This document shows, piece after piece, positions 19,828 through 28,306 of a stretch of 63,871 bases of DNA. The stretch's first letter is position 1, and the number at the start of each line of letters is the position of its first letter. The notes under the pieces are model-generated. The model saw only the letters and a list, made by a program, of their open reading frames with translations, made no database searches and was not told the origin of the DNA. The stretch covers positions 1 to 63,871 of the forward strand of contig NZ_JAELTP010000021.1 of the NCBI RefSeq assembly GCF_016428915.1, read 5' to 3'. The position numbers and the translations under genes are program-made. The stretch is from Pandoraea sp. ASV26. GTDB lineage: Bacteria; Pseudomonadota; Gammaproteobacteria; Burkholderiales; Burkholderiaceae.

Positions 19828-20430
19828 TTACTTCTTCTGTCCGATGCGGCTTTCCTTGCCCGCAATCAGCTTGCCGATGTTCGCACGGTGCCGGTAGATC
19901 AGCAGCATCGCCATGACGATCACTGCCGGGGCATAGGGCCCGAAGCCGAACATGAACACGTAGTAAAGCGGCGCGAACACGGCGGCCACCAGCGCCGCGA
20001 GCGACGAATAGCGAAAGAAGATCGCAATGATGAGCCACGTTGCGATCACCGCCAGCCCCAGAATCGGATCGATGGCAATCAGCACACCGGCCGCCGTTGC
20101 CACGCCCTTGCCGCCTGCGAAGCGCAGGAAGATGGGGTACAGATGGCCGATGAAGACCGCAAGGGCCACCGCCGCCAGACCGAAGTCGCTAACGCCCCAG
20201 GCGTCGGCGAAGCGCTGCGCGAGAAACACGGCCAGCCAGCCCTTGAGGGCGTCGCCGATCAGCGTGAGCACCGCGGCCTTCTTGTTGCCGGAGCGCAGCA
20301 CGTTCGTGGCGCCCGGATTGCCCGAGCCGTAGCTGCGGGGATCGGCAAGCCCCATCGTGCGGCTGACGATCACCGCAAACGGCACGGAGCCGATCAGATA
20401 CGCGAGAACGATAAAAACCAGTGTGGCCAT
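19828..20430 (-). CDS. plsY: glycerol-3-phosphate acyltransferase
   Basis: 200-residue inner-membrane enzyme transferring the acyl group from acyl-phosphate to glycerol 3-phosphate, the first step of phospholipid synthesis. About five transmembrane helices carry the PlsY motifs: [32 protein letters not shown] and [17 protein letters not shown] box about 36-41 nt upstream on the minus strand may be the promoter. Confidence 0.95.
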   Translation of the reverse strand: MATLVFIVLAYLIGSVPFAVIVSRTMGLADPRSYGSGNPGATNVLRSGNKKAAVLTLIGDALKGWLAVFLAQRFADAWGVSDFGLAAVALAVFIGHLYPIFLRFAGGKGVATAAGVLIAIDPILGLAVIATWLIIAIFFRYSSLAALVAAVFAPLYYVFMFGFGPYAPAVIVMAMLLIYRHRANIGKLIAGKESRIGQKK

Positions 20431-20558
20431 GAACTTCGAGTGTGAGCAGGATTTGTGTTGGCCGCCATTCTACTTGACCCGCCCAGTCACCCCATTCTGG
20501 CAAACACGGGGTTGCGCCGGGGCGCAAAGTGCCGGGCAGGCGGCGGTGTTTGCAGGCG

Positions 20559-21053
20559 TTATTCGTCGCTCAACGCGCACGACACCGGCTTGGCTGCCAA
20601 CGTATTGAGCAGCACCGGCGGGGCGATGCCGATGAGATAGCCGCGTCGTCCGCCATTGATGAAAATCTGCGGCAGATCGAGAATCGACGCCTCGACATAC
20701 ACCGCCATGGCCCGCCGGGTGCCGAACGGCGACGTGCCGCCCACCAGATAACCGGAGTGGCGCTGCGCGACCTCCGGCTTGCACGGCTCGACGCGCTTCG
20801 CGCCGATCTGACGCGCGAGGTTCTTCGTCGAGACGGTGCGGTCGCCGTGCATGAGCACGATCATCGGCCGGGCCTTTTCGTCTTCCATGACGAGGGTCTT
20901 GACGACGGCATGCTCGTCCACGCCCAACTGACGTGCCGACTCAGCGGTGCCGCCATGATCGACGTACTCGTAGACGTGTTCCGTGAACGCCACTTTCTTT
21001 TGCTTCAGAAACTGCGTGGCAGGCGTTTCCGAGACGTGTTTGGTCTTGCTCAT
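20559..21053 (-). CDS. ybaK: Cys-tRNA(Pro) deacylase YbaK/EbsC
   Basis: 164-residue member of the YbaK/EbsC family, which hydrolyses Cys mischarged on tRNA(Pro). The conserved Lys region (HAVVKTLVMED) and GYLVGGTSPFG are present, with the C-terminal FINGGRRGYLIGI strand pair. The start lies 8 nt after a TACAAT box, without SD. Divergent from the acyl-CoA ligase gene. Confidence 0.93.
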   Translation of the reverse strand: MSKTKHVSETPATQFLKQKKVAFTEHVYEYVDHGGTAESARQLGVDEHAVVKTLVMEDEKARPMIVLMHGDRTVSTKNLARQIGAKRVEPCKPEVAQRHSGYLVGGTSPFGTRRAMAVYVEASILDLPQIFINGGRRGYLIGIAPPVLLNTLAAKPVSCALSDE

Positions 21054-21061
21054 GGGCGCCT

Positions 21062-21067
21062 ATTGTA
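21062..21067 (-). promoter_or_regulatory. -10 box of ybaK, eight nt before the start
   Basis: TACAAT on the minus strand, eight nt upstream of the ATG at 21053. One of six such start-proximal -10 boxes in the window. Confidence 0.5.
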
Positions 21068-21191
21068 ATGAAACGCATCGCGGCTGCGGTCCCGGAATGC
21101 GCGCCTTACGTGCCATGTACGTGCCATGCCGGGCCGCCCGCGCGCTGCTCCGCATGCTGCCCCATGCGCTGCCCAGTCACGTCACTCGCAT

Positions 21192-21197
21192 TACAAT
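21192..21197 (+). promoter_or_regulatory. -10 box of the acyl-CoA ligase gene, six nt before the start
   Basis: TACAAT, then GCCGCC, then the ATG at 21204. No Shine-Dalgarno is present. Confidence 0.5.
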
Positions 21198-21203
21198 GCC
21201 GCC

Positions 21204-22769
21204 ATGTCTGCCGCTACCGACACCTCGCTTCAGGACGCATTCGCCGCCACGCTGCTGGCGAATCTGCCCGCACGCATCGACATCCTGCCCGCGCGTATCG
21301 CCGCGCAAACGCCCGCTCGCATCGCCCTGATCGACGACTTCGGCCGTCTGACCTACGGCGAACTGGCGAGCGCCGTGACCGCCTGCGCCGAGCGCCTGCG
21401 CAAGCATGGCGTGCGCCCGGGCGATCGCGTGATGATCGTCGGCGAGAACGGCATCGCCTATGTGGTGCTGCTGCTCGCCGTGGCGTCTCTGGACGCCTGG
21501 GCGTTGCTGAGCAACGCGCGACTCTCGCCCCCGGAGTTGGGCGTCATTCGCGAGCACGCCCGGCCGCGCTGCACGATCTACACCGTCGACGCCTCGCCCG
21601 ACGCCGCTGCGCACGCTCGCGCGGACGCGGCCAAGATCGTCTGGACCGAACTCGCGCTGGGGGCCATTGCGGCCTCCGACGCCGATCCCGAGAGCCTCGC
21701 CGAACCGGTGCAGACCGATCCGGCGGCACAATGCGCCGCGCTCATCTACACCACGGGCACGACCGGCACGCCCAAGGGCGTGTGTCTCTCGCATCGCAAC
21801 CTGCTGTTCATCGCGGCGGTGTCGAGCACGCTGCGACGCGTCGGCGCCGACGACATCGCCTACGGTGTGCTGCCGATCTCGCATGTCTACGGGCTGACGT
21901 CCGTGTGTCTCGGCACGCTGTACGCCGGCGGCACGCTGCGTCTGGCCGCGCGCTTCACCCCCGAGGCGGTGCTCGACTCGCTCGCGCATGACGGACTGAC
22001 GATCCTGCAAGGCGTGCCGGCCATGCACGCGCGGCTCATGGCCTATGTCGCGACGCAAGGCGCATCGCTCGTCGCGCCGCGTCTGCGCTTCGTCTACTCG
22101 GGCGGCTCGCCGCTCGACGCCGCGCTCAAGGCGCGGGCCGAAGCGTTCTACGGCCTGCCGGTTCACAACGGCTACGGACTCACGGAGAGCAGCCCGACCG
22201 TCTCGCAAACATTGCTCGACGCCCCGCGCGACGACTGCGCCGTGGGGCCGGCCATTCCCGGCGTGGCGGTGCGCATTGTGGGTCAGGACGGACAGGACGT
22301 GCCCGAGGGCGAAGTGGGCGAGCTCTGGGTACGCGGCCCGAATGTGATGCTCGGGTACTACCGCGCGCCGGAGCTGACGGCCGCCACCGTGAGCGCAGAC
22401 GGCTGGTTACGCACCGGCGATCTGGCCCGTCGCGCCCCCGACGGCGCGCTCTTCCTCGCGGGACGCGCCAAGGACCTCATCATCCACTCCGGCTTCAACG
22501 TCTACCCGATCGAAGTCGAGCAGGCGCTGGCGAGCCACCCCGACGTGCTTCAGGCCGCCGTTCTCGGTCGTCCCGAAGCCGGTGACGAGCAGGTCATCGC
22601 GTTCGTGGAAGCGCGCCCGGGGCATGCGATCGACGTGGCATCGCTGGCCGCGTGGGCAGCGACACGCCTCGCCCCGTACAAGCGTCCGGCGCAGATTCAC
22701 GTGCTGGACGCCCTGCCCGCCGCCTCGACGGGCAAGGTGCTCAAGCACAGGCTGAAAGCGTTGCTTTGA
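21204..22769 (+). CDS. AMP-binding acyl-CoA synthetase (ANL superfamily)
   Basis: 521-residue adenylating enzyme. The ATP loop YTTGTTGTPKG is around residue 180; GYGLTESSP, the hinge GWLRTGDLA and the catalytic-Lys region (PAASTGKVLKHRL) at the C-terminus are all present. It would activate a carboxylic acid to the acyl-AMP and then the CoA thioester. The acid cannot be told from sequence; length and composition fit a medium/long-chain or aryl acid ligase. There are no signal peptide and no adjacent pathway genes. Confidence 0.88.
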   Translation: MSAATDTSLQDAFAATLLANLPARIDILPARIAAQTPARIALIDDFGRLTYGELASAVTACAERLRKHGVRPGDRVMIVGENGIAYVVLLLAVASLDAWALLSNARLSPPELGVIREHARPRCTIYTVDASPDAAAHARADAAKIVWTELALGAIAASDADPESLAEPVQTDPAAQCAALIYTTGTTGTPKGVCLSHRNLLFIAAVSSTLRRVGADDIAYGVLPISHVYGLTSVCLGTLYAGGTLRLAARFTPEAVLDSLAHDGLTILQGVPAMHARLMAYVATQGASLVAPRLRFVYSGGSPLDAALKARAEAFYGLPVHNGYGLTESSPTVSQTLLDAPRDDCAVGPAIPGVAVRIVGQDGQDVPEGEVGELWVRGPNVMLGYYRAPELTAATVSADGWLRTGDLARRAPDGALFLAGRAKDLIIHSGFNVYPIEVEQALASHPDVLQAAVLGRPEAGDEQVIAFVEARPGHAIDVASLAAWAATRLAPYKRPAQIHVLDALPAASTGKVLKHRLKALL

Positions 22770-22806
22770 TGGCGCGGCGCGGCATTTGCCCCCCCGCGCG
22801 AGACGA

Positions 22807-23916
22807 TCACCCTCGCGGATGATGTTGCGCGTGCAGCGACTTGAGGCGCTCGCGCGCGACATGCGTGTAGATCTGCGTGGTGGAAATATCGGCGTGGCCG
22901 AGCAGCAACTGCACCACGCGCAGATCGGCGCCGTGATTGATCAGATGGGTCGCGAACGCATGACGAAGCGTGTGCGGCGAGAGCGGCGCACGAATATCGG
23001 CCTGCAACGCGTAGCGTTTGATCAGATACCAGAACGCCTGCCGGGTCATGCCCTCGCCGCGCTGCGTGACGAACAGCGTGTCGCACGCGCGACCCCCTAA
23101 CAGCACACCACGGCTCTCGGCGAGATAGCGCGTGAGCCAGCCATTGGCTTCCTCGCCGAACGGCACCAGCCGCTCCTTCGCACCCTTGCCGAAAATGCGC
23201 AGCACGCCTTCGTTCAATCCCACTTCGATGGTCTTGAGCGCGACCAGCTCCGACACGCGCAGCCCGCTCGCGTACATCACCTCCAGCATGGCGCGATCAC
23301 GCAGACCGAGCGGCTGGGTCAGATCGGGCGCCGCCAGCAGTGCCTCGACCTGCGCTTCGGACAACGTCGAAGGCAGTCGCTGGGCACGCTTGGCGGACGC
23401 GATGCGCAAGCAAGGGTCCTGCTGCACGACGTGCTCGCGCAGCGCCCATTGATAGAAGCGTTTGAAGACGGACAGACGACGGTTCACGCTGCTCGCCAGA
23501 CTATCGCGGCGCCATGACAGATAGGCGCTGAGCGCCGCTTCGTCCACGCCATCGAGCGCGGTCTCGCGCTTGGCCGCCAGCCATTGCGCGAAGAGGCGCA
23601 GGTCGCGACGGTAAGCGTCCAGCGTATTGCGCGAGAGACCATCTTCGAGCCAGATCGTGTCGCAGAACTGGTCGATCAGGGTGAGGCTGCGCAGGTACGC
23701 GGCGCCGTCGGGATCGAATTCGAGCGGCGCCGACGGGTCTTCGCGGGCGTCGTCGTGAGCGGCATGAGCGGCATGGGCGGCATGCGCTACATCCAGCGCC
23801 GCCTGTTCGAACGGCTCGTCTGCGTCGTCGAACGCCTCGAGACGGCTGTCGTTCGTGTTATCGGCCTCGTCCGTCAACGCCTCGTTGCCGGTTGCCTTGC
23901 GTGCGCGCGTGCTCAA
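22807..23916 (-). CDS. xerD: site-specific tyrosine recombinase XerD
   Basis: Tyrosine recombinase resolving chromosome dimers at dif together with XerC. Catalytic residues are visible: Arg in GLRVSEL, HTLRHAFATHL (His-x-x-Arg), His in LGHADISTTQ and the Tyr nucleophile in IYTH. I chose TTG 23916 because AGGAGGT lies 5 nt upstream and the codon overlaps the queG stop (TTGA). That start gives 369 residues, about 70 more than usual XerD. The extra N-terminus is acidic and carries an (His-Ala-Ala)3 repeat encoded by 9-bp tandem repeats near 23757-23787. Confidence 0.9.
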   Translation of the reverse strand: MSTRARKATGNEALTDEADNTNDSRLEAFDDADEPFEQAALDVAHAAHAAHAAHDDAREDPSAPLEFDPDGAAYLRSLTLIDQFCDTIWLEDGLSRNTLDAYRRDLRLFAQWLAAKRETALDGVDEAALSAYLSWRRDSLASSVNRRLSVFKRFYQWALREHVVQQDPCLRIASAKRAQRLPSTLSEAQVEALLAAPDLTQPLGLRDRAMLEVMYASGLRVSELVALKTIEVGLNEGVLRIFGKGAKERLVPFGEEANGWLTRYLAESRGVLLGGRACDTLFVTQRGEGMTRQAFWYLIKRYALQADIRAPLSPHTLRHAFATHLINHGADLRVVQLLLGHADISTTQIYTHVARERLKSLHAQHHPRG

Positions 23917-25202
23917 GCCGCACCTCCTTCCTGGGCCAGCGCCCATTCGACATGTTCGCGCACGAGCGCAGAGGGGTGATCGCGTCGTGCCAGCAGGGCC
24001 TCACGCAGCGGCTTGCGCGCGTCGCTGTCCGACGTGTCGCGCAACGCATTGCCGAGCCCGACGGCGAGGTTGCGCAGCCACCGTTCGTGACCGATGCGAC
24101 GAATCGGACTGCCCGCCAGCTTATCCATGAAATCCGTCTCGCTCCATGCGAAGAGTTCGACCAGCGACGCGCAGTCGAGCCGGTTACGCGGGGCGAAATC
24201 GGGCAACGGCGACGGCTGGGCAAACTTGTTCCATGGGCAGTAGAGCTGGCAATCGTCGCACCCGTAGATGCGATTGCCCATCTTCGCGCGCAGGTTCTCG
24301 GGAATCGCGCCCTTGTGCTCGATCGTCAGGTAAGACACGCACAGCCTTGCATCGACGCGAAAGGCTTCGGTGATCGCGCCCGTCGGGCAGACGTCCAGGC
24401 ATCGCTGGCATTGCCCGCAGTGCTCGCCGCGCTGCATGCCGCGCCCGTCACCCTTGCCGTTGCCCGGCGCCGGCGCCGGCGCGTCATCAGCATCGCCAAC
24501 GTCATCAACGTCATCAACGTCGAGCGGCAGCGGTATGTCGACAAAGATCTCGCCGAGGAAGAAGAGCGAGCCGGCGTCGCGCGAGAGCAGCAGCGTGTGT
24601 TTGCCGCGCCAGCCCAGCCCGGCCTTCTGCGCGAGTTCGACTTCGAGCACGGGCGCCGAATCGGTGAACGCACGGTAACCGAACGGCCCGATGGCCTGTG
24701 CGATGCGATCGGCCAGTTGTTGCAGCCGTTGGCGCATGACCTTGTGATAGTCGCGTCCGCGGGCGTAGACCGACACGACCGCCTCGGCGGGCATCGAGAC
24801 GCGCGCCGCTTCGCGCTGGCGCCAGGTCGTCATATCGGTGTCGCTGGGAAGATAGTTCATGCGTGCGCTGATGACGCGCACGGTGCCGGGCACCAGTTCG
24901 GCAGGCCGCGCACGCTTCATGCCATGCGCCGCCATATAGTCCATATCGCCGTGACAGCCGTCGTCGAGCCACTGTTGCAGCCCCGCTTCGGCGTGCGAGA
25001 GATCGATGTCCGTGATGCCGACCCGGCCGAAACCGAGTTCGCTCGCCCATTCACGAATCTGGCGCGCAAGCGCGTTCAGGCCCTCGGCATCGAGGGCCTC
25101 ACGCGTCGCGTTGTCGCGCGAGGGAGACACTTCCGAGCGATTCGGATGTGCCAATGGCTCGACTTGTGCGGCGGTAGCGGGGAAAATCACGGAAGCTTTC
25201 AT
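23913..25202 (-). CDS. queG: epoxyqueuosine reductase
   Basis: Cobalamin- and Fe-S-dependent enzyme converting epoxyqueuosine to queuosine in tRNA. 429 residues from ATG 25202. The N-terminal FMN-reductase-like domain has GDMDYMA and R-x-I-S-A-RMNY. Two ferredoxin-type 4Fe-4S clusters follow: CGQCQRCLDVCPTGA and CDDCQLYCPWNKF. A HEAT-like C-terminus (RRIGHERWLRNLAVGLGNALR) completes the protein. A TAAAAT box ends 7 nt before 25202, so upstream ATGs at 25211 and 25232 are less likely. Divergent from tsaE with under 20 bp between starts. Confidence 0.93.
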   Translation of the reverse strand: MKASVIFPATAAQVEPLAHPNRSEVSPSRDNATREALDAEGLNALARQIREWASELGFGRVGITDIDLSHAEAGLQQWLDDGCHGDMDYMAAHGMKRARPAELVPGTVRVISARMNYLPSDTDMTTWRQREAARVSMPAEAVVSVYARGRDYHKVMRQRLQQLADRIAQAIGPFGYRAFTDSAPVLEVELAQKAGLGWRGKHTLLLSRDAGSLFFLGEIFVDIPLPLDVDDVDDVGDADDAPAPAPGNGKGDGRGMQRGEHCGQCQRCLDVCPTGAITEAFRVDARLCVSYLTIEHKGAIPENLRAKMGNRIYGCDDCQLYCPWNKFAQPSPLPDFAPRNRLDCASLVELFAWSETDFMDKLAGSPIRRIGHERWLRNLAVGLGNALRDTSDSDARKPLREALLARRDHPSALVREHVEWALAQEGGAA

Positions 25203-25209
25203 CGACTCC

Positions 25210-25215
25210 ATTTTA
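25210..25215 (-). promoter_or_regulatory. -10 box of queG, seven nt before the start
   Basis: TAAAAT on the minus strand followed by 7 nt and the ATG at 25202. It lies inside the 17-bp space between divergent queG and tsaE starts. Confidence 0.45.
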
Positions 25216-25219
25216 CGCA

Positions 25220-25744
25220 ATGCCCGATCCATTGACGCCGTCACCGCTGGGCGAGCGCATCTTTGCGCTGCCGGACGAAGCTGCCACCGAGGCCTTCGCC
25301 GCAGCGCTTGCGCGCGCCATCGTGGAACGCATGGCACACACCGACGCCTCGCACGCGGGGCTGCACGTGCAGCTCTCGGGCGACCTCGGCGCGGGCAAAA
25401 CCACGCTCGTGCGTGCGCTGCTGCGTGCGCTCGGCCACACAGGACGCGTCAAAAGCCCCACGTACGCCCTGTGCGAACCCTACAACATCGACACGACACA
25501 AGGCGTGTTGCCGGTCTATCATTTCGACCTGTACCGCTTTGCCGATCCGGCCGAATGGCATGACACGGGCTTTCGCGAGCACTTTGCCGGCGACGCCCTG
25601 TGCCTAGTCGAGTGGCCGGAGAAGGCCGAAGGACTCCTGGGCACCCCCGATTTGAGCCTTTGGCTGGAACCTGTTGGCAACAGCCGTCGTCTGACGACGA
25701 GCGCCTATACGCCAGCCGGTCTTGCCTGCCTGAACTCATGCTGA
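25220..25744 (+). CDS. tsaE: tRNA threonylcarbamoyladenosine biosynthesis ATPase TsaE
   Basis: 174-residue P-loop ATPase (YjeE) assisting TsaB/TsaD in t6A37 formation. LSGDLGAGKTTLVRALLRALG is the Walker A region, followed by VKSPTYALCEPY and the Walker B area FDLYRF. CLVEWPEKAEG is the family motif. The stop overlaps the amidase start by 7 bp (ATGCTGA), an arrangement kept in many proteobacteria. Confidence 0.95.
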   Translation: MPDPLTPSPLGERIFALPDEAATEAFAAALARAIVERMAHTDASHAGLHVQLSGDLGAGKTTLVRALLRALGHTGRVKSPTYALCEPYNIDTTQGVLPVYHFDLYRFADPAEWHDTGFREHFAGDALCLVEWPEKAEGLLGTPDLSLWLEPVGNSRRLTTSAYTPAGLACLNSC

Positions 25745-27228
25745 TCAAACGCTTCGCCCGTACCGACGACGCTTCCTCGCCCAATGCCGGCCGCCGCCGC
25801 GCACTGCGCGCGGGTGCATCCACGCTGATTCTCGCCCTCACCGGCCCCCGCTTCGCATTCGCCAATGCCATCGTGGCAGTGCGTGTGTGGCCTGCGAGGG
25901 AATACACACGCGTCACGCTCGAGACCGACAATCCGGTCAAGTTCCAGCAGCAGTTGATGGAGGGCCCGTACCGCTTCGTCATCGATCTCGATGAAGTGGA
26001 TCTGAGCCCTGCGCTGCGCGACCTCGTCTCCAAGATCCAGCCGAACGACCCGCAGATCATGCAGGTGCGCGTGGGGCAGTTCAAGCCCGGCGTGGTGCGC
26101 ATGGTCTTCGACCTGAAGGCCGGCGTGAAGCCGCAGTCCTTCACGTTGCCGCCGGTCGCGGGCTACAAGTACCGCACGGTGTTCGATCTGTATCCGGCCG
26201 TCGAGCCCGATCCGCTCATGGAGCTGCTCGCCAAGTCCGGCAACAAGGCCGAGGCACTGGCGCGAAACACGCCGCCCTCGTCCTCATCGTCGCAACCGTC
26301 CTCACCGCCCCCGCCGTCCAGCGCGGGCACGCAAAGCACGGAAGAAAGCGAAGCGTTCTTCCAGCGCTACGCGCAGCGCGATCAGGGCCCGCGTCCCTCA
26401 CGTCCTGCCCCCACGCCCACACCGGCACCAGACAAGACACCGCCACTCGCCCAGCGCAAGGACGATGACGACGACGGTCTGTCCGCGCCGCCGCCGTCAC
26501 GCGGTCCGAAGACGGCCCGGCTCCTCACCATCGCCCTCGATCCCGGCCACGGCGGCGAGGACCCGGGGGCGATCGGCAGCAGCGGCACATACGAGAAAGT
26601 GGTGGTGTTGCAGATCGCCAAGCGGCTGCGCGAGAAGATCGATGCGCAACCCAATATGCGCGCGATGATGACCCGCGACGCCGACTTCTTCGTGCCGCTC
26701 GGCGTGCGTGTGCAGAAGGCCCGCCGTGTCGATGCCGATCTGTTCATGTCGATTCATGCCGATGCGTTCACGTCGCCGTCGGCGAATGGGGCGTCGGTGT
26801 TCGCGCTGTCCGAGCGCGGTGCCACGAGTGCGACGGCGCGCCTGCTGGAAAAGACACAGAACGCGTCCGATCTGATCGGTGGCGTCAATATCAAGACCAA
26901 CGACCGCGCCGTGGCGCATGCGTTGCTCGACATGTCGACGACCGCGCAGATCCGCGACAGCAAGGTGTTCGGCTCGGCCCTGCTGGCCGAGATCGGCACC
27001 GTCGCGGACCGGCTGCACAGCAAGAACGTCGAACAGGCGGCCTTTGCAGTGCTCAAGGCGCCCGACATCCCGTCGGTGCTCGTCGAGACGGCCTTCATCA
27101 GCAACCCCAAGGAAGAGCAGTATCTGAACGATCCGGCCTATCAGGACCGGCTTGCCAACGCACTGCTCAAGGGTATCAAGGCTTATTTCGCCAAGAATCC
27201 GCCGATCGCGAAAAATCGTACGGCCTGA
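25738..27228 (+). CDS. amiC: N-acetylmuramoyl-L-alanine amidase with AMIN domain (AmiC-type)
   Basis: 496-residue periplasmic zinc amidase that cleaves septal peptidoglycan. A probable Tat signal (RRRALRAGASTLILALTGP) starts the protein. The AMIN targeting domain follows (about residues 40-150, IVAVRVWPAREYTRVTLET), then a Ser/Pro-rich linker and the Amidase_3 domain. Zinc and catalytic residues are in ALDPGHGGEDPGAIG, SIHADAF and VLVETAFISNPKEE. Translationally coupled to tsaE. A strong terminator follows. Confidence 0.93.
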   Translation: MLIKRFARTDDASSPNAGRRRALRAGASTLILALTGPRFAFANAIVAVRVWPAREYTRVTLETDNPVKFQQQLMEGPYRFVIDLDEVDLSPALRDLVSKIQPNDPQIMQVRVGQFKPGVVRMVFDLKAGVKPQSFTLPPVAGYKYRTVFDLYPAVEPDPLMELLAKSGNKAEALARNTPPSSSSSQPSSPPPPSSAGTQSTEESEAFFQRYAQRDQGPRPSRPAPTPTPAPDKTPPLAQRKDDDDDGLSAPPPSRGPKTARLLTIALDPGHGGEDPGAIGSSGTYEKVVVLQIAKRLREKIDAQPNMRAMMTRDADFFVPLGVRVQKARRVDADLFMSIHADAFTSPSANGASVFALSERGATSATARLLEKTQNASDLIGGVNIKTNDRAVAHALLDMSTTAQIRDSKVFGSALLAEIGTVADRLHSKNVEQAAFAVLKAPDIPSVLVETAFISNPKEEQYLNDPAYQDRLANALLKGIKAYFAKNPPIAKNRTA

Positions 27229-27276
27229 TCGCTGGCGCCGCACGACGGGCCAGACGATCCGGACAGCCCAAATGAG

Positions 27277-27311
27277 AATGGCGTGTCCCGGTAACGGGAC
27301 ACGCCATTTTT
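27277..27311. terminator. bidirectional terminator between amiC and the DedA gene
   Basis: AATGGCGTGTCCCG / CGGGACACGCCATT is a 14-bp perfect stem with a GTAA loop and T/A flanks. Confidence 0.9.
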
Positions 27312-27360
27312 CATTGACCGGGCCGGACTGTGCTGCCTGCCCTGAGCCGGCTGAGCCTGC

Positions 27361-28029
27361 TTACTTGCTCTGGCCTTGCGCCACGCGGCGACGGCCACGG
27401 GTGAAGAGCTTCCAGAGCGCGCCGAGGGCGATGGGCACCACGGCGGCCGAGATGCCGACCAGCACAATGACGTTCAGGTACTGCTTGACGATCGGCAGGT
27501 TGCCGAACAGATAGCCGCCGCCCACGAGCAGCACCACCCAGATCAGCGCGCCGAGCACGTTATAGAGCTGGAAGCGCGCCCAGGACATGGCCGACACGCC
27601 GGCCACGAACGGTGCAAAGGTGCGCACGACCGGCACGAAACGCGCCATCACGATGGTCTTGCCGCCGTGATGCTCGTAGAAGTCATGGGTCTTGCGCAAG
27701 GCGTCGCGATCGAGAAAACGCCAGTTCTTCTCGTACACGCGCGTTCCGATCTTCGCGCCGATCCAGTAGTTGAGCGTATTACCGGTCACGGCGGCGATGA
27801 ACAGCAGCACGCCGAGCAGCCACGGATCCATGGCGCCGGTCGCGGCGAACGCGCCACCGATGAACAGCAGGGAATCGCCCGGCAGGAACGGAAAGAGCAC
27901 CAGCCCTGTTTCCACGAACACAATCATGAACAGGAACAGATACACCCAGTTTCCGTATTGATCGATGAACACCCCCAGATGTTTATCGATGTGGAGCACC
28001 ATCTCCAGCAATTGCACCAAAGTATCCAA
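27361..28029 (-). CDS. DedA family membrane protein
   Basis: 222-residue polytopic inner-membrane protein of the DedA/SNARE-associated family. Members are implicated in undecaprenyl-phosphate and lipid recycling and in the proton motive force. Visible motifs are FPFLPGDSLLFIGGAFA, GNTLNYWIGAKIGTR, the HGGKTIVMARFVPVVRTFAPFVAG segment and about five hydrophobic helices. It ends in a basic tail. GAGGAA precedes the start. Confidence 0.92.
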   Translation of the reverse strand: MDTLVQLLEMVLHIDKHLGVFIDQYGNWVYLFLFMIVFVETGLVLFPFLPGDSLLFIGGAFAATGAMDPWLLGVLLFIAAVTGNTLNYWIGAKIGTRVYEKNWRFLDRDALRKTHDFYEHHGGKTIVMARFVPVVRTFAPFVAGVSAMSWARFQLYNVLGALIWVVLLVGGGYLFGNLPIVKQYLNVIVLVGISAAVVPIALGALWKLFTRGRRRVAQGQSK

Positions 28030-28293
28030 GACGATTCCTCAAGATAAAGGACGCCGGCCCGTCCCCGCGGGCGCGCGACGTGTCGCATCATACCAGTGCA
28101 AACGTCGGGCGTCGTTAAGTCCCCGTGACGGTCGGAATCGACCTGACCGGGTGCATCGACCGCCCCTTTCCTCCCTTTACACCCCTTCCCGCCCCGGCCA
28201 TTCCCATGATGGGAAGCAACACGTTGTCATAGGGGGTGTCATAGGTATTGCAGGCTGAAACGTCGATCGACCTATGTCTTTGAGGGCAACCTT

Positions 28294-28299
28294 TATAAT
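28294..28299 (+). promoter_or_regulatory. perfect -10 box seven nt before mutL
   Basis: TATAAT, 7 nt, then the ATG at 28307. No Shine-Dalgarno and no convincing -35 are visible. Confidence 0.45.
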
Positions 28300-28306
28300 G
28301 GTTCCC

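Noticed and set aside
22807-23916. Phage or integron integrase
   Set aside because: The core matches XerD and the gene sits between housekeeping genes, without attachment-site repeats or phage genes.
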